64,000 nucleotides of DNA from positions 1-64,000 of the forward strand of contig NZ_ALAP01000075.1 of the NCBI RefSeq assembly GCF_000280905.1. The letters run 5' to 3'. Shown piece by piece: positions 51,137 to 60,019 of the stretch. Numbering within the stretch: the stretch's first letter is position 1; each line of letters opens with the position of its first letter. A program made the translations under genes and the position numbers. The notes under the pieces were generated by a model. It was not told where the DNA came from. It did no database searches and was given only the letters and a program-made list of their open reading frames with translations. The DNA is from Streptomyces sp. AA1529 (GTDB taxonomy: Bacteria > Actinomycetota > Actinomycetes > Streptomycetales > Streptomycetaceae).

Positions 51137-52072
51137 GTGAGGGACACACGAGAAAGCCGGCTGCTGCTCGTCCTGCTGATCGCCATCGCGTTCGCACTGA
51201 TCACGGTGGACCTCAGAGGGGGCGAGCAGTCTCCGCTCGACGGAGCGCGGCGGTCCGCCGCCTCCGTTTTCGGCCCGCTGGAGAACGGTATGGCCTCGGC
51301 CGTCGACCCCGTCGGCAACGCTGTCGCCGCCGTCCGCGACTCGGGTGCCCGCCACGACAGACTCAGCCGACTGGAGCAGGAGAACGCGGCACTGCGCCAG
51401 AAGCTCGGCTCCAGCGACCGCAACCGGGCCCGGGCCAAGGAACTGGACAAGCTCCTCAAGACCGCCGGAGCGGGCGGCTACGGCGTCAAGGGCGCCCAGG
51501 TCGTCGCGATCGGCGCCGCCCAGGGGTTCTCCTGGACCGTCACCATCGACGCGGGCCGGGAGGACGGGCTGCGCCGGGACATGACCGTGCTGAACGGCGA
51601 CGGACTGGTCGGCCGGCTGACCACCGTCGGGCCCTCCAGCTCCACCGTGCTGCTGGCCAACGACCCCGACTTCACCGTCGGCACCCGGCTGGAGAAGAGC
51701 AACGAGCTGGGCTTCGCCACCGGGCGCGGCGGGGACGCGCTCTCCGTCCAGCTCCTGAACGGCAAGGCCAAGGTGAAGAAGGGCGACCGGCTGGTCACCT
51801 TCGGCTCCAGCGACGACAAGCCGTTCGTCCCCGGCGTCCCGGTCGGCGAGGTCACCAAGGTCAACCGGCATCAGGGCGACCTCACCCGGACGGTACGGGT
51901 GCGGCCCTACGTGGGCTTCACCCGACTGGACGTGGTCGGCATCGTCGTCAAGCCGCCGCGCAAGGACCCGCGTGACGAGGTCCTCAAGTCCAAGAAGCCC
52001 CCGAAGCCCAAGCCCGCCCCCACCGTGACCGTCACCAAGACGCCCGGCGCCACCTCCTCGCCCAGGAGCTGA
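51137..52072 (+). CDS. mreC: rod-shape-determining protein MreC
   Basis: A 311-residue protein from GTG. A cytoplasmic N-terminus (MRDTRESR) leads into one membrane helix (about 8-24), a coiled coil (LSRLEQENAALRQKLGSSDRNR) and a beta-rich extracellular domain (about 110-275). A Lys/Pro-rich tail (KKPPKPKPAP) ends it. MreC bridges MreB and the penicillin-binding proteins. The Shine-Dalgarno is weak, so coupling to mreB transcription is likely. Confidence 0.94.
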   Translation: MRDTRESRLLLVLLIAIAFALITVDLRGGEQSPLDGARRSAASVFGPLENGMASAVDPVGNAVAAVRDSGARHDRLSRLEQENAALRQKLGSSDRNRARAKELDKLLKTAGAGGYGVKGAQVVAIGAAQGFSWTVTIDAGREDGLRRDMTVLNGDGLVGRLTTVGPSSSTVLLANDPDFTVGTRLEKSNELGFATGRGGDALSVQLLNGKAKVKKGDRLVTFGSSDDKPFVPGVPVGEVTKVNRHQGDLTRTVRVRPYVGFTRLDVVGIVVKPPRKDPRDEVLKSKKPPKPKPAPTVTVTKTPGATSSPRS

Positions 52073-52077
52073 TCCCC

Positions 52078-52830
52078 GTGCACCTCCTCAACCGGATGCT
52101 GCTCTCGGCCGCTCTCGTGGTCGTCGCCCTGATGCTGCAGGTCACCGTGCTGGCCAGACTGCAGCTTCCCGGCGCCGTGCCCGATGTGCTGCTGCTCGTC
52201 GTCCTGGGCCTCGCACTGGTCTACGGCCACACCGCCGGCGCCCTGGTGGGCTTCGCCGCCGGACTGCTGGCCGACATCGCCCCACCCGCCGACCACGCGG
52301 TGGGCCGCTATGCGCTGGTGCTCTGCCTGATCGGCTACGCCGCCGGGCTGACCAAGCCGGAGGGCGGGCAGCACCGCTCGGCCACCGTGCCGATGCTCGT
52401 CGTCGCCTCCGCCGCCATCGGCTCCACCCTGCTGTACGCCGGGGTCGGCGCCCTGGTCGGGGACACCGTGGCCCGCCTCGACGGAATCGGCGGAATGCTG
52501 CTCACCGCGACCCTCTACGACCTGCTGCTGGCACCCTTCGTGGTTCCGCTGGTCATGTCCCTGGCGCGGCGCGGCGAGAAGGACCCGATCGGGGCCGAAC
52601 CCGGCGGCGGCAGCGCGGACGGCGGGATGCGCGCCTACGGCTGGCTCACCTCCGGCGGGAGCCTGGACGCCCGGCTCGGCGGCGGGGTGTTCGGCAAGAG
52701 CGGCAGCGGCAGCGTGTTCGGCAAGGGCGGCAAGGGGCTCAAGACCGGCAAGCGGACCTCGCGCAACAAGGCCGTCAACCTCGGCGGCCGCGGCAGGACC
52801 GGGAAGATCAAGGGGGTCAAGCGGCTGTGA
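52078..52830 (+). CDS. mreD: rod-shape-determining protein MreD with basic C-terminal extension
   Basis: A 250-residue protein from GTG, five bases after mreC. Five or so membrane helices cover residues 5-165, the usual MreD size. A Gly/Lys/Arg-rich extension of about 80 residues follows, with a short repeat (GGGVFGKSGSGSVFGKGGKG), and is probably cytoplasmic. MreD is part of the elongasome membrane complex. Confidence 0.92.
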   Translation: MHLLNRMLLSAALVVVALMLQVTVLARLQLPGAVPDVLLLVVLGLALVYGHTAGALVGFAAGLLADIAPPADHAVGRYALVLCLIGYAAGLTKPEGGQHRSATVPMLVVASAAIGSTLLYAGVGALVGDTVARLDGIGGMLLTATLYDLLLAPFVVPLVMSLARRGEKDPIGAEPGGGSADGGMRAYGWLTSGGSLDARLGGGVFGKSGSGSVFGKGGKGLKTGKRTSRNKAVNLGGRGRTGKIKGVKRL

Positions 52831-52969
52831 GGCGCGCTCCTTCCCACCCGGCTCCCGCCCCGGCCTTCCCGCCGGCTCGTCCCCCGGCCTTCCCTCCGGC
52901 TTCCCGCCCGGCGTCCGCCGGCCACGACCACCGGCCCGACCACCGCCCTTCGAGGAGGCGTTGCGCGCC

Positions 52970-55273
52970 GTGACCAACATTCCCGAGACCGGCCGCTCCT
53001 CCCGCGTCACCATCCGGCTGGTCGCCATCCAGATCCTGGTGCTGTCGCTGCTGCTGACGCTGGGCGGCCGACTGTGGTATCTCCAGATCCGCAACGGCGA
53101 CGAATACCAGAAGGAGGCCAAGGGCAACCACGTCCAGCAGGTCGTCCAACCCGCCACCCGCGGCTCGATCCTGGACGCGCGGGGCGTGCCCATCGCCGAC
53201 AACGAGACCCGCCTGGTGGTCTCGGCCTCCCGCACCGAGCTGATGAAGCAGGACGACGACGGCGAGGCCGTCCTGGAACGGCTCGCCAAGGTCCTGGGCA
53301 TGTCGCCCAAGACGGTCAAGGAGAAGGTGCGGCTCTGCAACGCGGAGACCCCGCAGCCGTGCTGGAACGGCTCCCCCTACCAGCCGATCCCGGTCACCGA
53401 CGATGCCGAGCCCAAGCAGGCCCTGCAGATCCGGGAGCGTTCGGAGGACTTCCCCGGGATCACCGCCGAGCCGGAGGCCGTCCGGCGCTACCCGGCCCCG
53501 CACGGCGCCAACACCTCGCAGGTGCTCGGCTACCTCTCGCCCGTCACCGACGACGAGATCGAGAAGGCCAAGGACACCGACTCGCCGTTCCTGGCCTCCG
53601 ACGAGGTCGGCCGCAACGGCCTGGAGCGGTCCTACGACAGCGAACTGCGCGGCTCCTCGGGCGTCACCCGCTACGAGGTGGACAACCTCGGCCGCGTGAT
53701 GGGCGAGGCCGAGCGCGACAAGGCCCGTCCCGGCTCGAACCTGATCACCTCGATCGACTCGCGGCTCCAGGCCGTGGCCGAGAAGCAGCTCGACAAGGCG
53801 ATGAAGGACGCCCGCAAGAAGTTCGACAAGAACACCGGCCGCAACTACAAGGCCGACGCGGGCGCCGTCGTGGTGATGGAGAACAAGACGGGCCGGGTCG
53901 TCTCCATGGCCTCCAACCCCGAGTACGACCCCAACTCCTGGGTCGGCGGCATCTCCGGCAAGGAGTACGCGAAGCTCACCGGGAAGAAGTCCAACTACCC
54001 GCTGCTCAACCGCGCGATCCAGGGCCTGGCGGCGCCGGGCTCCATCTTCAAGGTCATCTCCACCTCCGCGGCCGTCAAGGCCGGCTACCCGTTCGACGGC
54101 CGCTACAACTGCTCCTCGGACTTCGAGGTGGGCGGCCAGGTCTTCAAGAACTTCGAGTCCGAGAGCTTCGGCGGCATCAACCTCGGCCGCGCGCTGGAGG
54201 TCTCCTGCGACACCGTCTTCTACCGTCTCGCCTACAAGGAGTGGAAGAAGGACGGCGGGAACCTGCCCGAGAAGGGTGCGAAGGACTGGTTCTACAAGAC
54301 CGCCCACCAGTTCGGCCTCGGCGAGAAGACCGGCATCGACATCCCCAACGAGGTCGAGGGCCGCGTCCCGGACCGCCAGTGGAAGAAGGACTACTGGAAG
54401 GCCAACAAGGACGCCTGGTGCAAGCAGGCCGACAACGCCGGCGACGACCCCAGCTACGCCGAGAAGATCGCCAAGGAGAACTGCGTCTCCGGAATGAAGA
54501 TGCGGGCCGGTGACAGCGTCAACTACTCCATCGGCCAGGGCGACACCCTGGTCACCCCGATCCAGATGGCCACGATCTACGCGGCGCTCGGCAACGGCGG
54601 CACCCTGCACGACCCCACCATCGGCAAGGCCGTCGTCAGCCCCGACGGCAAGTCCGTCAAGGAGATCGAGCCGCACGCGCACGGCAAGCTGCCGGTGAGC
54701 GGCAAGACCCTCAGCAAGATCGACAAGGGTCTCCAGGGCGTCGCCACCCACGGCACGGCGGCCTGGCGGTTCGGCGAGGCCGGCTGGCCGCAGAACAAGA
54801 TCAAGATCCGGGCCAAGACCGGTACCGCCGAGGTCGCCGGCAAGCAGACCACCTCCTGGCTGGCCACCTACACCGACGACTTCACCGTCGTCATGACCAT
54901 CTCCCAGGGCGGCACCGGCTCCGGCGCCTCCGGCCCCGCCGTGCGCGAGATCTACAACGCCATGTACGGCGTCGGCTCCGACGGCGGCATCGACAAGAAG
55001 CGGGCCCTGCTGCCCAAGCCGCAGACCAAGCTGCCGAAGATCGACAAGGACGGCGCCATCGTCGCCCAGCGCGACAAGCGGCCCGACCCCTCCAAGAGCC
55101 CCTCCGCCTCGCCGTCCGGCCAGGGCCCCTCCACCGCGCCGCCCGGCGAGACCCCCGAGACCCGGCGCGAGGGCGAGGCCGCACGCAACGAGGGCGAACA
55201 GCAGCAGCGCCGCCGGGACGGCGCCCAGCAGGCCGGCGCAACCCGCGAGTCCGCCGGAGGTGACCGCCCATGA
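52970..55273 (+). CDS. mrdA: penicillin-binding protein 2
   Basis: A 767-residue protein from GTG; AGGAGG is eleven bases upstream, and a TTG nine bases earlier is too close to it. A single membrane anchor (about 12-32) is followed by the PBP dimerisation domain and the transpeptidase. Motifs are SIFK (Ser358, Lys361), SVN (516-518) and KTG (616-618). It cross-links peptidoglycan during cell-wall growth or sporulation. The 80-residue C-terminal tail is Pro/Gln/Arg-rich. Its stop overlaps the rodA start. Confidence 0.95.
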   Translation: MTNIPETGRSSRVTIRLVAIQILVLSLLLTLGGRLWYLQIRNGDEYQKEAKGNHVQQVVQPATRGSILDARGVPIADNETRLVVSASRTELMKQDDDGEAVLERLAKVLGMSPKTVKEKVRLCNAETPQPCWNGSPYQPIPVTDDAEPKQALQIRERSEDFPGITAEPEAVRRYPAPHGANTSQVLGYLSPVTDDEIEKAKDTDSPFLASDEVGRNGLERSYDSELRGSSGVTRYEVDNLGRVMGEAERDKARPGSNLITSIDSRLQAVAEKQLDKAMKDARKKFDKNTGRNYKADAGAVVVMENKTGRVVSMASNPEYDPNSWVGGISGKEYAKLTGKKSNYPLLNRAIQGLAAPGSIFKVISTSAAVKAGYPFDGRYNCSSDFEVGGQVFKNFESESFGGINLGRALEVSCDTVFYRLAYKEWKKDGGNLPEKGAKDWFYKTAHQFGLGEKTGIDIPNEVEGRVPDRQWKKDYWKANKDAWCKQADNAGDDPSYAEKIAKENCVSGMKMRAGDSVNYSIGQGDTLVTPIQMATIYAALGNGGTLHDPTIGKAVVSPDGKSVKEIEPHAHGKLPVSGKTLSKIDKGLQGVATHGTAAWRFGEAGWPQNKIKIRAKTGTAEVAGKQTTSWLATYTDDFTVVMTISQGGTGSGASGPAVREIYNAMYGVGSDGGIDKKRALLPKPQTKLPKIDKDGAIVAQRDKRPDPSKSPSASPSGQGPSTAPPGETPETRREGEAARNEGEQQQRRRDGAQQAGATRESAGGDRP

Positions 55274-56469
55274 CCAGCCGGACGTTCGCACTCGGCGGCT
55301 ACGGACCGCGCCGCCGCTCGGCCTGGGACCGGCTGACCGCACGGGACTCCCTCGTGTGGCGGATGGACTGGGTCATCCTGCTCGCCGGGGTCGCCCTCGC
55401 GATCATCGGATCGCTGCTCGTCTACTCCGCCACCCGCAACCGCACCGAACTCAACCAGGGCGACCCGCGGTACTTCCTCGTCCGGCACGTCATCAGCATG
55501 GGCATCGGCATCGCGCTGATGATCGGCACCGTCTGGCTCGGCCACCGCAGGCTCCGCAGCGCCGTACCCGTGCTCTACGGCCTCACCGTGCTGCTGGCGC
55601 TCTGCGTCCTCACCCCGCTCGGCGCCACTATCAACGGGTCGCGCGCCTGGCTGAACCTCGGCGGCGGCTTCACCGTCCAGCCCGCCGAGTTCATCAAGAT
55701 CACGGTGATCCTCGGGATGGCCATGCTGCTGGCCGCCAAAGTCGACGCGGGCGACCAGGACCACCCCGACCACCGCACCGTGCTGCACGCGCTCGGCATG
55801 GCGGCCCTGCCCATCGCGGTCATCCTGGCCATGCCGGACCTCGGCTCGGTGATGGTGCTCGTCGTCATCGTGCTCGCCGTCCTGCTCGCCTCCGGCGCCT
55901 CCAACCGCTGGGTCATCGGACTGTGCCTGGCCGGAGCCGGGGGAGCGGTGCTGGTGTGGGCGCTCGGCCTGCTGGACGAGTACCAGATCAACCGGTTCGC
56001 CGCGTTCGCCAACCCGGCACTCGACCCGGCGGGCGTCGGCTACAACACCAACCAGGCCCGCATCGCCATCGGCTCCGGCGGCCTCACCGGCAAGGGACTC
56101 TTCGAGGGCACCCAGACCACCGGCCAGTTCGTCCCCGAGCAGCAGACGGACTTCGTCTTCACCGTCGCGGGCGAGGAACTCGGCTTCGTGGGCGGCGGGC
56201 TGATCCTCGTGCTGCTGGGCGTGCTCATCTGGCGCGCCTGCCGGATCGCCCGGGAGTCGACCGAGCTGTACAGCACCATCGTCGCGGCCGGCGTGATCGC
56301 CTGGTTCGCCTTCCAGGCGTTCGAGAACATCGGCATGACGCTCGGCATCATGCCGGTGGCCGGCCTGCCGCTGCCGTTCGTCTCCTACGGCGGCACGTCC
56401 ATGTTCGCGGTCTGGATCGCCGTCGGACTGCTGCAGTCGATCCGCACCCAACGCCCGATAGCGGCGTAG
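55270..56469 (+). CDS. rodA: RodA-type SEDS glycosyltransferase
   Basis: A 399-residue membrane protein from ATG, overlapping the PBP2 stop by four bases (ATGA). About ten helices are predicted, with SEDS motifs GSRAWLNLGGGFTVQPAEF, LAMPDLGSV, QARIAIGSGGLTGKGLF, QTDFVFTVAGEELGF and PFVSYGGTSM. It polymerises lipid II and partners with PBP2; cotranslation fits that. In Streptomyces the gene at this place (sfr) functions in spore-wall synthesis. Confidence 0.95.
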   Translation: MTSRTFALGGYGPRRRSAWDRLTARDSLVWRMDWVILLAGVALAIIGSLLVYSATRNRTELNQGDPRYFLVRHVISMGIGIALMIGTVWLGHRRLRSAVPVLYGLTVLLALCVLTPLGATINGSRAWLNLGGGFTVQPAEFIKITVILGMAMLLAAKVDAGDQDHPDHRTVLHALGMAALPIAVILAMPDLGSVMVLVVIVLAVLLASGASNRWVIGLCLAGAGGAVLVWALGLLDEYQINRFAAFANPALDPAGVGYNTNQARIAIGSGGLTGKGLFEGTQTTGQFVPEQQTDFVFTVAGEELGFVGGGLILVLLGVLIWRACRIARESTELYSTIVAAGVIAWFAFQAFENIGMTLGIMPVAGLPLPFVSYGGTSMFAVWIAVGLLQSIRTQRPIAA

Positions 56470-56505
56470 CCGCGGCCCCGCCGCGCGCCGCAACCCCGCC
56501 CGCAC

Positions 56506-56542
56506 CGCTGTGCGCCGCCCCTCCCGGCGGCCGCGCACAGCG
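56506..56542 (+). terminator. terminator candidate after rodA
   Basis: CGCTGTGCG (56506-56514) pairs with CGCACAGCG (56534-56542), and GCCGCC/GGCGGC can extend the inner stem. It starts 37 bases after the rodA stop. Confidence 0.6.
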
Positions 56543-56628
56543 ATGCGGGCGCACGGCCATCCGGACGGCCCGGCCCAACCGTTACTCTGGACGACTGGCC
56601 CTGTCCTCCGTACGAAAGCGCGCCCCAG

Positions 56629-58554
56629 ATGCCCGTCGAGTCGGTCTTCCCCCAGCTAGAGGCCCTCCTCCCGCACGTCCAGAAGCCGATCCAGTACGTG
56701 GGCGGTGAGCTGAACTCCACCGTCAAGGACTGGGACGCGACGGACGTCCGCTGGGCGCTGATGTACCCGGACGCCTACGAGGTCGGTCTGCCCAACCAGG
56801 GCGTCATGATCCTCTACGAGGTGCTCAACGAACGCGAGGGCGTGCTGGCCGAGCGCACCTACAGCGTCTGGCCGGACCTGGAGAAGCTGATGCGGGAGCA
56901 CGACGTCCCGCAGTTCACCGTCGACGCGCACCGCCCCGTCGGCGCCTTCGACGTGCTCGGCGTCTCCTTCTCCACCGAGCTGGGCTACACCAACCTGCTC
57001 ACCGCCCTCGACCTCTCCGGCGTCCCGCTGCACGCCCGGGACCGCACCGAGGACCACCCGATCGTGATGGCGGGCGGCCACGCCGCGTTCAACCCGGAGC
57101 CCGTCGCCGACTTCCTGGACGTCGCGGTGATCGGTGACGGCGAGCAGGCCGTGCTGGAGGTCACCGAGATCATCCGGGCCTGGAAGGCCGAGGGACGCCC
57201 CGGCGGCCGGGACGAGCTGCTGCTGCGGCTCGCGAAGACCGGCGGCGTGTACGTGCCGCGCTTCTACGACGTCGAGTACCTGGCCGACGGCCGGATCTCC
57301 CGCGTCGTGCCGAACCGCTCCGGCGTCCCGTGGCGGGTGAGCAAGCACACCGTGATGGACCTGGACGAGTGGCCCTATCCCAAGCAGCCGCTGGTCCCGC
57401 TCGCCGAGACCGTCCACGAGCGGATGTCGGTGGAGATCTTCCGCGGCTGCACCCGCGGCTGCCGCTTCTGCCAGGCGGGCATGATCACCCGCCCGGTCCG
57501 GGAGCGCTCCATCACCGGCATCGGCGAGATGGTCGACAAGGGCCTGAAGAACACCGGATTCGAGGAGGTGGGACTCCTCTCCCTCTCCTCCGCCGACCAC
57601 AGCGAGATCGGCGACGTCGCCAAGGGCCTCGCCAACCGCTACGAGGAGGACAAGGTCGGCCTGTCCCTGCCCTCCACCCGGGTGGACGCCTTCAACATCG
57701 ACCTGGCCAACGAGCTGACCCGCAACGGGCGCCGCTCCGGCCTCACCTTCGCCCCCGAGGGCGGCAGCGAGCGCATCCGCAAGGTCATCAACAAGATGGT
57801 CTCCGAGGAGGACCTGATCCGCACCGTCGCCACCGCCTACGGCAACGGCTGGCGCCAGGTGAAGCTCTACTTCATGTGCGGGCTGCCCACCGAGACCGAC
57901 GAGGACGTCCTGCAGATCGCCGACATGGCCACCCGCGTCATCGCCAAGGGCCGCGAGGTCGCCGGGTCCAACGACATCCGCTGCACCGTCTCCATCGGCG
58001 GCTTCGTCCCCAAGCCGCACACCCCCTTCCAGTGGGCACCGCAGCTCTCGCCCGAGGAGACCGACGCGCGGCTGGCCAAGCTGCGCGACGCGATCCGCGC
58101 GGACAAGAAGTACGGCCGCTCCATCGGGTTCCGCTACCACGACGGCAAGCCCGGCATCGTCGAGGGCCTGCTCTCCCGCGGCGACCGCCGCCTCGGCGCG
58201 GTGATCCGCGAGGTCTACGAGCGCGGCGGCCGGTTCGACGGCTGGCGCGAGTACTTCTCCTACGACCTGTGGATGGAGTCGGCCGCCGAGGCGCTGCGCG
58301 GCGCGGACGTCGACGTCGACTGGTACACCACCCGCGAGCGCTCCTACGAGGAGGTGCTCCCCTGGGACCACCTCGACTCCGGCCTGGACAAGGACTGGCT
58401 CTGGGAGGACTGGCAGGACGCCCTCGACGAGACCGAGGTCCCGGACTGCCGCTGGGATCCCTGCTTCGACTGCGGAGTGTGTCCTCAGATGGACACGGAG
58501 ATCCAGATCGGCCCGACGGGCAAGAAGCTGCTGCCGCTGACCGTGGTGCAGTAG
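56629..58554 (+). CDS. B12-binding radical SAM protein (TIGR03960-like)
   Basis: A 641-residue protein from ATG. The N-terminal part is a cobalamin-binding-like domain (about 40-230) with YPDAYEVGLPNQG and GGHAAFNPEPVADF. The radical SAM motif CTRGCRFC has Cys274, 278 and 281 for the 4Fe-4S cluster, with the SAM-binding core up to about 500. The C-terminal CFDCGVC is a further Cys cluster. The following gene encodes a DUF2344 protein, a known partner of this family. Role in tRNA or other RNA modification is proposed elsewhere but not proven; substrate not known. Confidence 0.92.
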   Translation: MPVESVFPQLEALLPHVQKPIQYVGGELNSTVKDWDATDVRWALMYPDAYEVGLPNQGVMILYEVLNEREGVLAERTYSVWPDLEKLMREHDVPQFTVDAHRPVGAFDVLGVSFSTELGYTNLLTALDLSGVPLHARDRTEDHPIVMAGGHAAFNPEPVADFLDVAVIGDGEQAVLEVTEIIRAWKAEGRPGGRDELLLRLAKTGGVYVPRFYDVEYLADGRISRVVPNRSGVPWRVSKHTVMDLDEWPYPKQPLVPLAETVHERMSVEIFRGCTRGCRFCQAGMITRPVRERSITGIGEMVDKGLKNTGFEEVGLLSLSSADHSEIGDVAKGLANRYEEDKVGLSLPSTRVDAFNIDLANELTRNGRRSGLTFAPEGGSERIRKVINKMVSEEDLIRTVATAYGNGWRQVKLYFMCGLPTETDEDVLQIADMATRVIAKGREVAGSNDIRCTVSIGGFVPKPHTPFQWAPQLSPEETDARLAKLRDAIRADKKYGRSIGFRYHDGKPGIVEGLLSRGDRRLGAVIREVYERGGRFDGWREYFSYDLWMESAAEALRGADVDVDWYTTRERSYEEVLPWDHLDSGLDKDWLWEDWQDALDETEVPDCRWDPCFDCGVCPQMDTEIQIGPTGKKLLPLTVVQ

Positions 58555-58933
58555 CCCGGCTCCGCTCGGGCCCGCTCCGGCCCGCCCGGGGCGGGCCGGG
58601 GACTCGGTGTGTCCGTCCGGACCTGGCAGGGCCCGCTGCACCCGCCCGGGAGGCCCCGTCCGACGGAGCGGCGGCCGTCGCCGCGGGGCAGCCGCGTACC
58701 CTGGGCGGCAGGATCATCCGCACGGACCCGGGCCTCCGGAGCCGGCGGCCCGGACGAAGCCCGGGCCCGGCCCGCCGGACGCGCCCGGCGGCCGCGGGTG
58801 ACGGCCCCGCCACCCGGGGGCGTCACCGCGGCGGCGCGTGCGGACTTCCGCCTCCGTACACGACGCACAGGACACATCCGTCAGACGAGGGCGGCCGCGC
58901 CTCGCGCGACGCCCGGCACCGAGGAGAGAACCA
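58555..58933. other. 379-bp gap with hairpin, no supported gene
   Basis: Extremely G+C-rich. A 10-bp hairpin CCGGCCCGCC/GGCGGGCCGG (58577-58599) follows the radical SAM gene and may be its terminator. The remaining sequence has no frame with proper codon bias, and the last stretch is the leader of the next gene. Confidence 0.5.
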
Positions 58934-59773
58934 CTGGGCAAGCGACAGCCCGAAGGCCCGCCGCCCGCACCTGCCGTGCAGCGCCTCCGCCTGCGCTACA
59001 CGAAGCGGGGCCGCCTTCGGTTCACCAGCCACCGCGACTTCCAGCGCGCCTTCGAGCGGGCCCTGCGCCGCGCGGAGGTGCCCATGGCGTACTCCGCCGG
59101 TTTCACCCCGCACCCCAAGGTCAGCTACGCGAACGCCGCCCCCACCGGCACCGGCAGCGAGGCGGAGTACCTGGAGATCGGCCTCGTCCGGCACCGGGAC
59201 CCCGAGGAACTGCGCGCCCAGCTCGACGCGTGCATGCCCGACGGTCTCGACCTGGTCGACGTGGCCGAGGCGCACGGCTCCGACTTCAGCGACCGGCTCC
59301 AGGCCTCCGTGTGGGAGATCCGGCTCGACGGCGTCTCCCCGGCACAGGCGCAGCAGGCGGTGGCGGCCTTCCTGGCCGCGGAGACCGTCGAGGTGCAGCG
59401 GCGGACCAAGAAGGGCGTCCGCTCCTTCGACGCCCGGGCCGCCGTCCGCTCGCTGACCGCCACCGCGCGGCCCGCCGGGGCTGACACCGCCACCGGCACC
59501 GATAGGCCGGGCGAGGGGGCCTGTGCGATACTGCGCCTGGTAGTACGACACGTGACACCTGCCGTACGACCCGACGACGTCCTGTCCGGTCTCCGCGCTA
59601 CGGCCGACCTGGCGCCGCCGGTCCCCGCAGCGGTGACCAGGCTGGCGCAGGGGCCGCTCGATGAGGAGACCGGCACGGTGACCGACCCGTTCGCACCTGA
59701 CCGCGACGCGCTTCCGGAGCCCATCGGCTCAGGGGTTTCCAGCGCCGCGACGGTGCCGGGCGGCACCGCGTAG
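58934..59773 (+). CDS. DUF2344 radical SAM-associated protein (TIGR03936), CTG start
   Basis: A 279-residue protein. The start is placed at CTG 58934: GAGGAGA sits seven bases upstream, and the product then begins MGKRQPEGPPPAPAVQRLRLRYTKRG, the form I know from relatives. No ATG, GTG or TTG with a Shine-Dalgarno exists nearby; a GTG at 58976 has none, and frame-extension to 58838 shows poor codon bias. The DUF2344 domain (about 14-185) has FTSHRDFQRAFERALRRAEVPMAYSAGF and YLEIGL. It pairs with the upstream radical SAM protein. The C-terminal 60 residues are low-complexity. Confidence 0.85.
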   Translation: MGKRQPEGPPPAPAVQRLRLRYTKRGRLRFTSHRDFQRAFERALRRAEVPMAYSAGFTPHPKVSYANAAPTGTGSEAEYLEIGLVRHRDPEELRAQLDACMPDGLDLVDVAEAHGSDFSDRLQASVWEIRLDGVSPAQAQQAVAAFLAAETVEVQRRTKKGVRSFDARAAVRSLTATARPAGADTATGTDRPGEGACAILRLVVRHVTPAVRPDDVLSGLRATADLAPPVPAAVTRLAQGPLDEETGTVTDPFAPDRDALPEPIGSGVSSAATVPGGTA

Positions 59774-60019
59774 GGCAGCCGCCGAAGCCGCGCCGCCGCC
59801 GACGACGCACGCCAGGGAGCCACCCGGGCAGCCGTACGGCAGGCGAACGCACAGACCAGCAGACTTTCGCCGTAGCCGGGCCGGACAAGGGCCGGAACCG
59901 GCGAGTGACACGACAGCTCCCGTGCGGCGCCCGCGCCCCGGAGAGCGGCCCACCCCAGGGTGAGCCGCCCCGGACCCCACGAGCGCGGCGCCCGGGAGCG
60001 TGACGGGAGAACCGCCCGC

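Noticed and set aside
52831..52969. Repetitive Pro/Ala/Gly-coding stretch between mreD and PBP2 as a small gene
   Set aside because: It is a low-complexity CCGGC/TTCCCG tract without a start signal, ending in the PBP2 ribosome site.
58838..58933. Upstream extension of the DUF2344 gene to GTG 58838
   Set aside because: The added codons are rare ones (AGA, CGA, GTA, ACA) and do not match homologs; the ribosome site is downstream.
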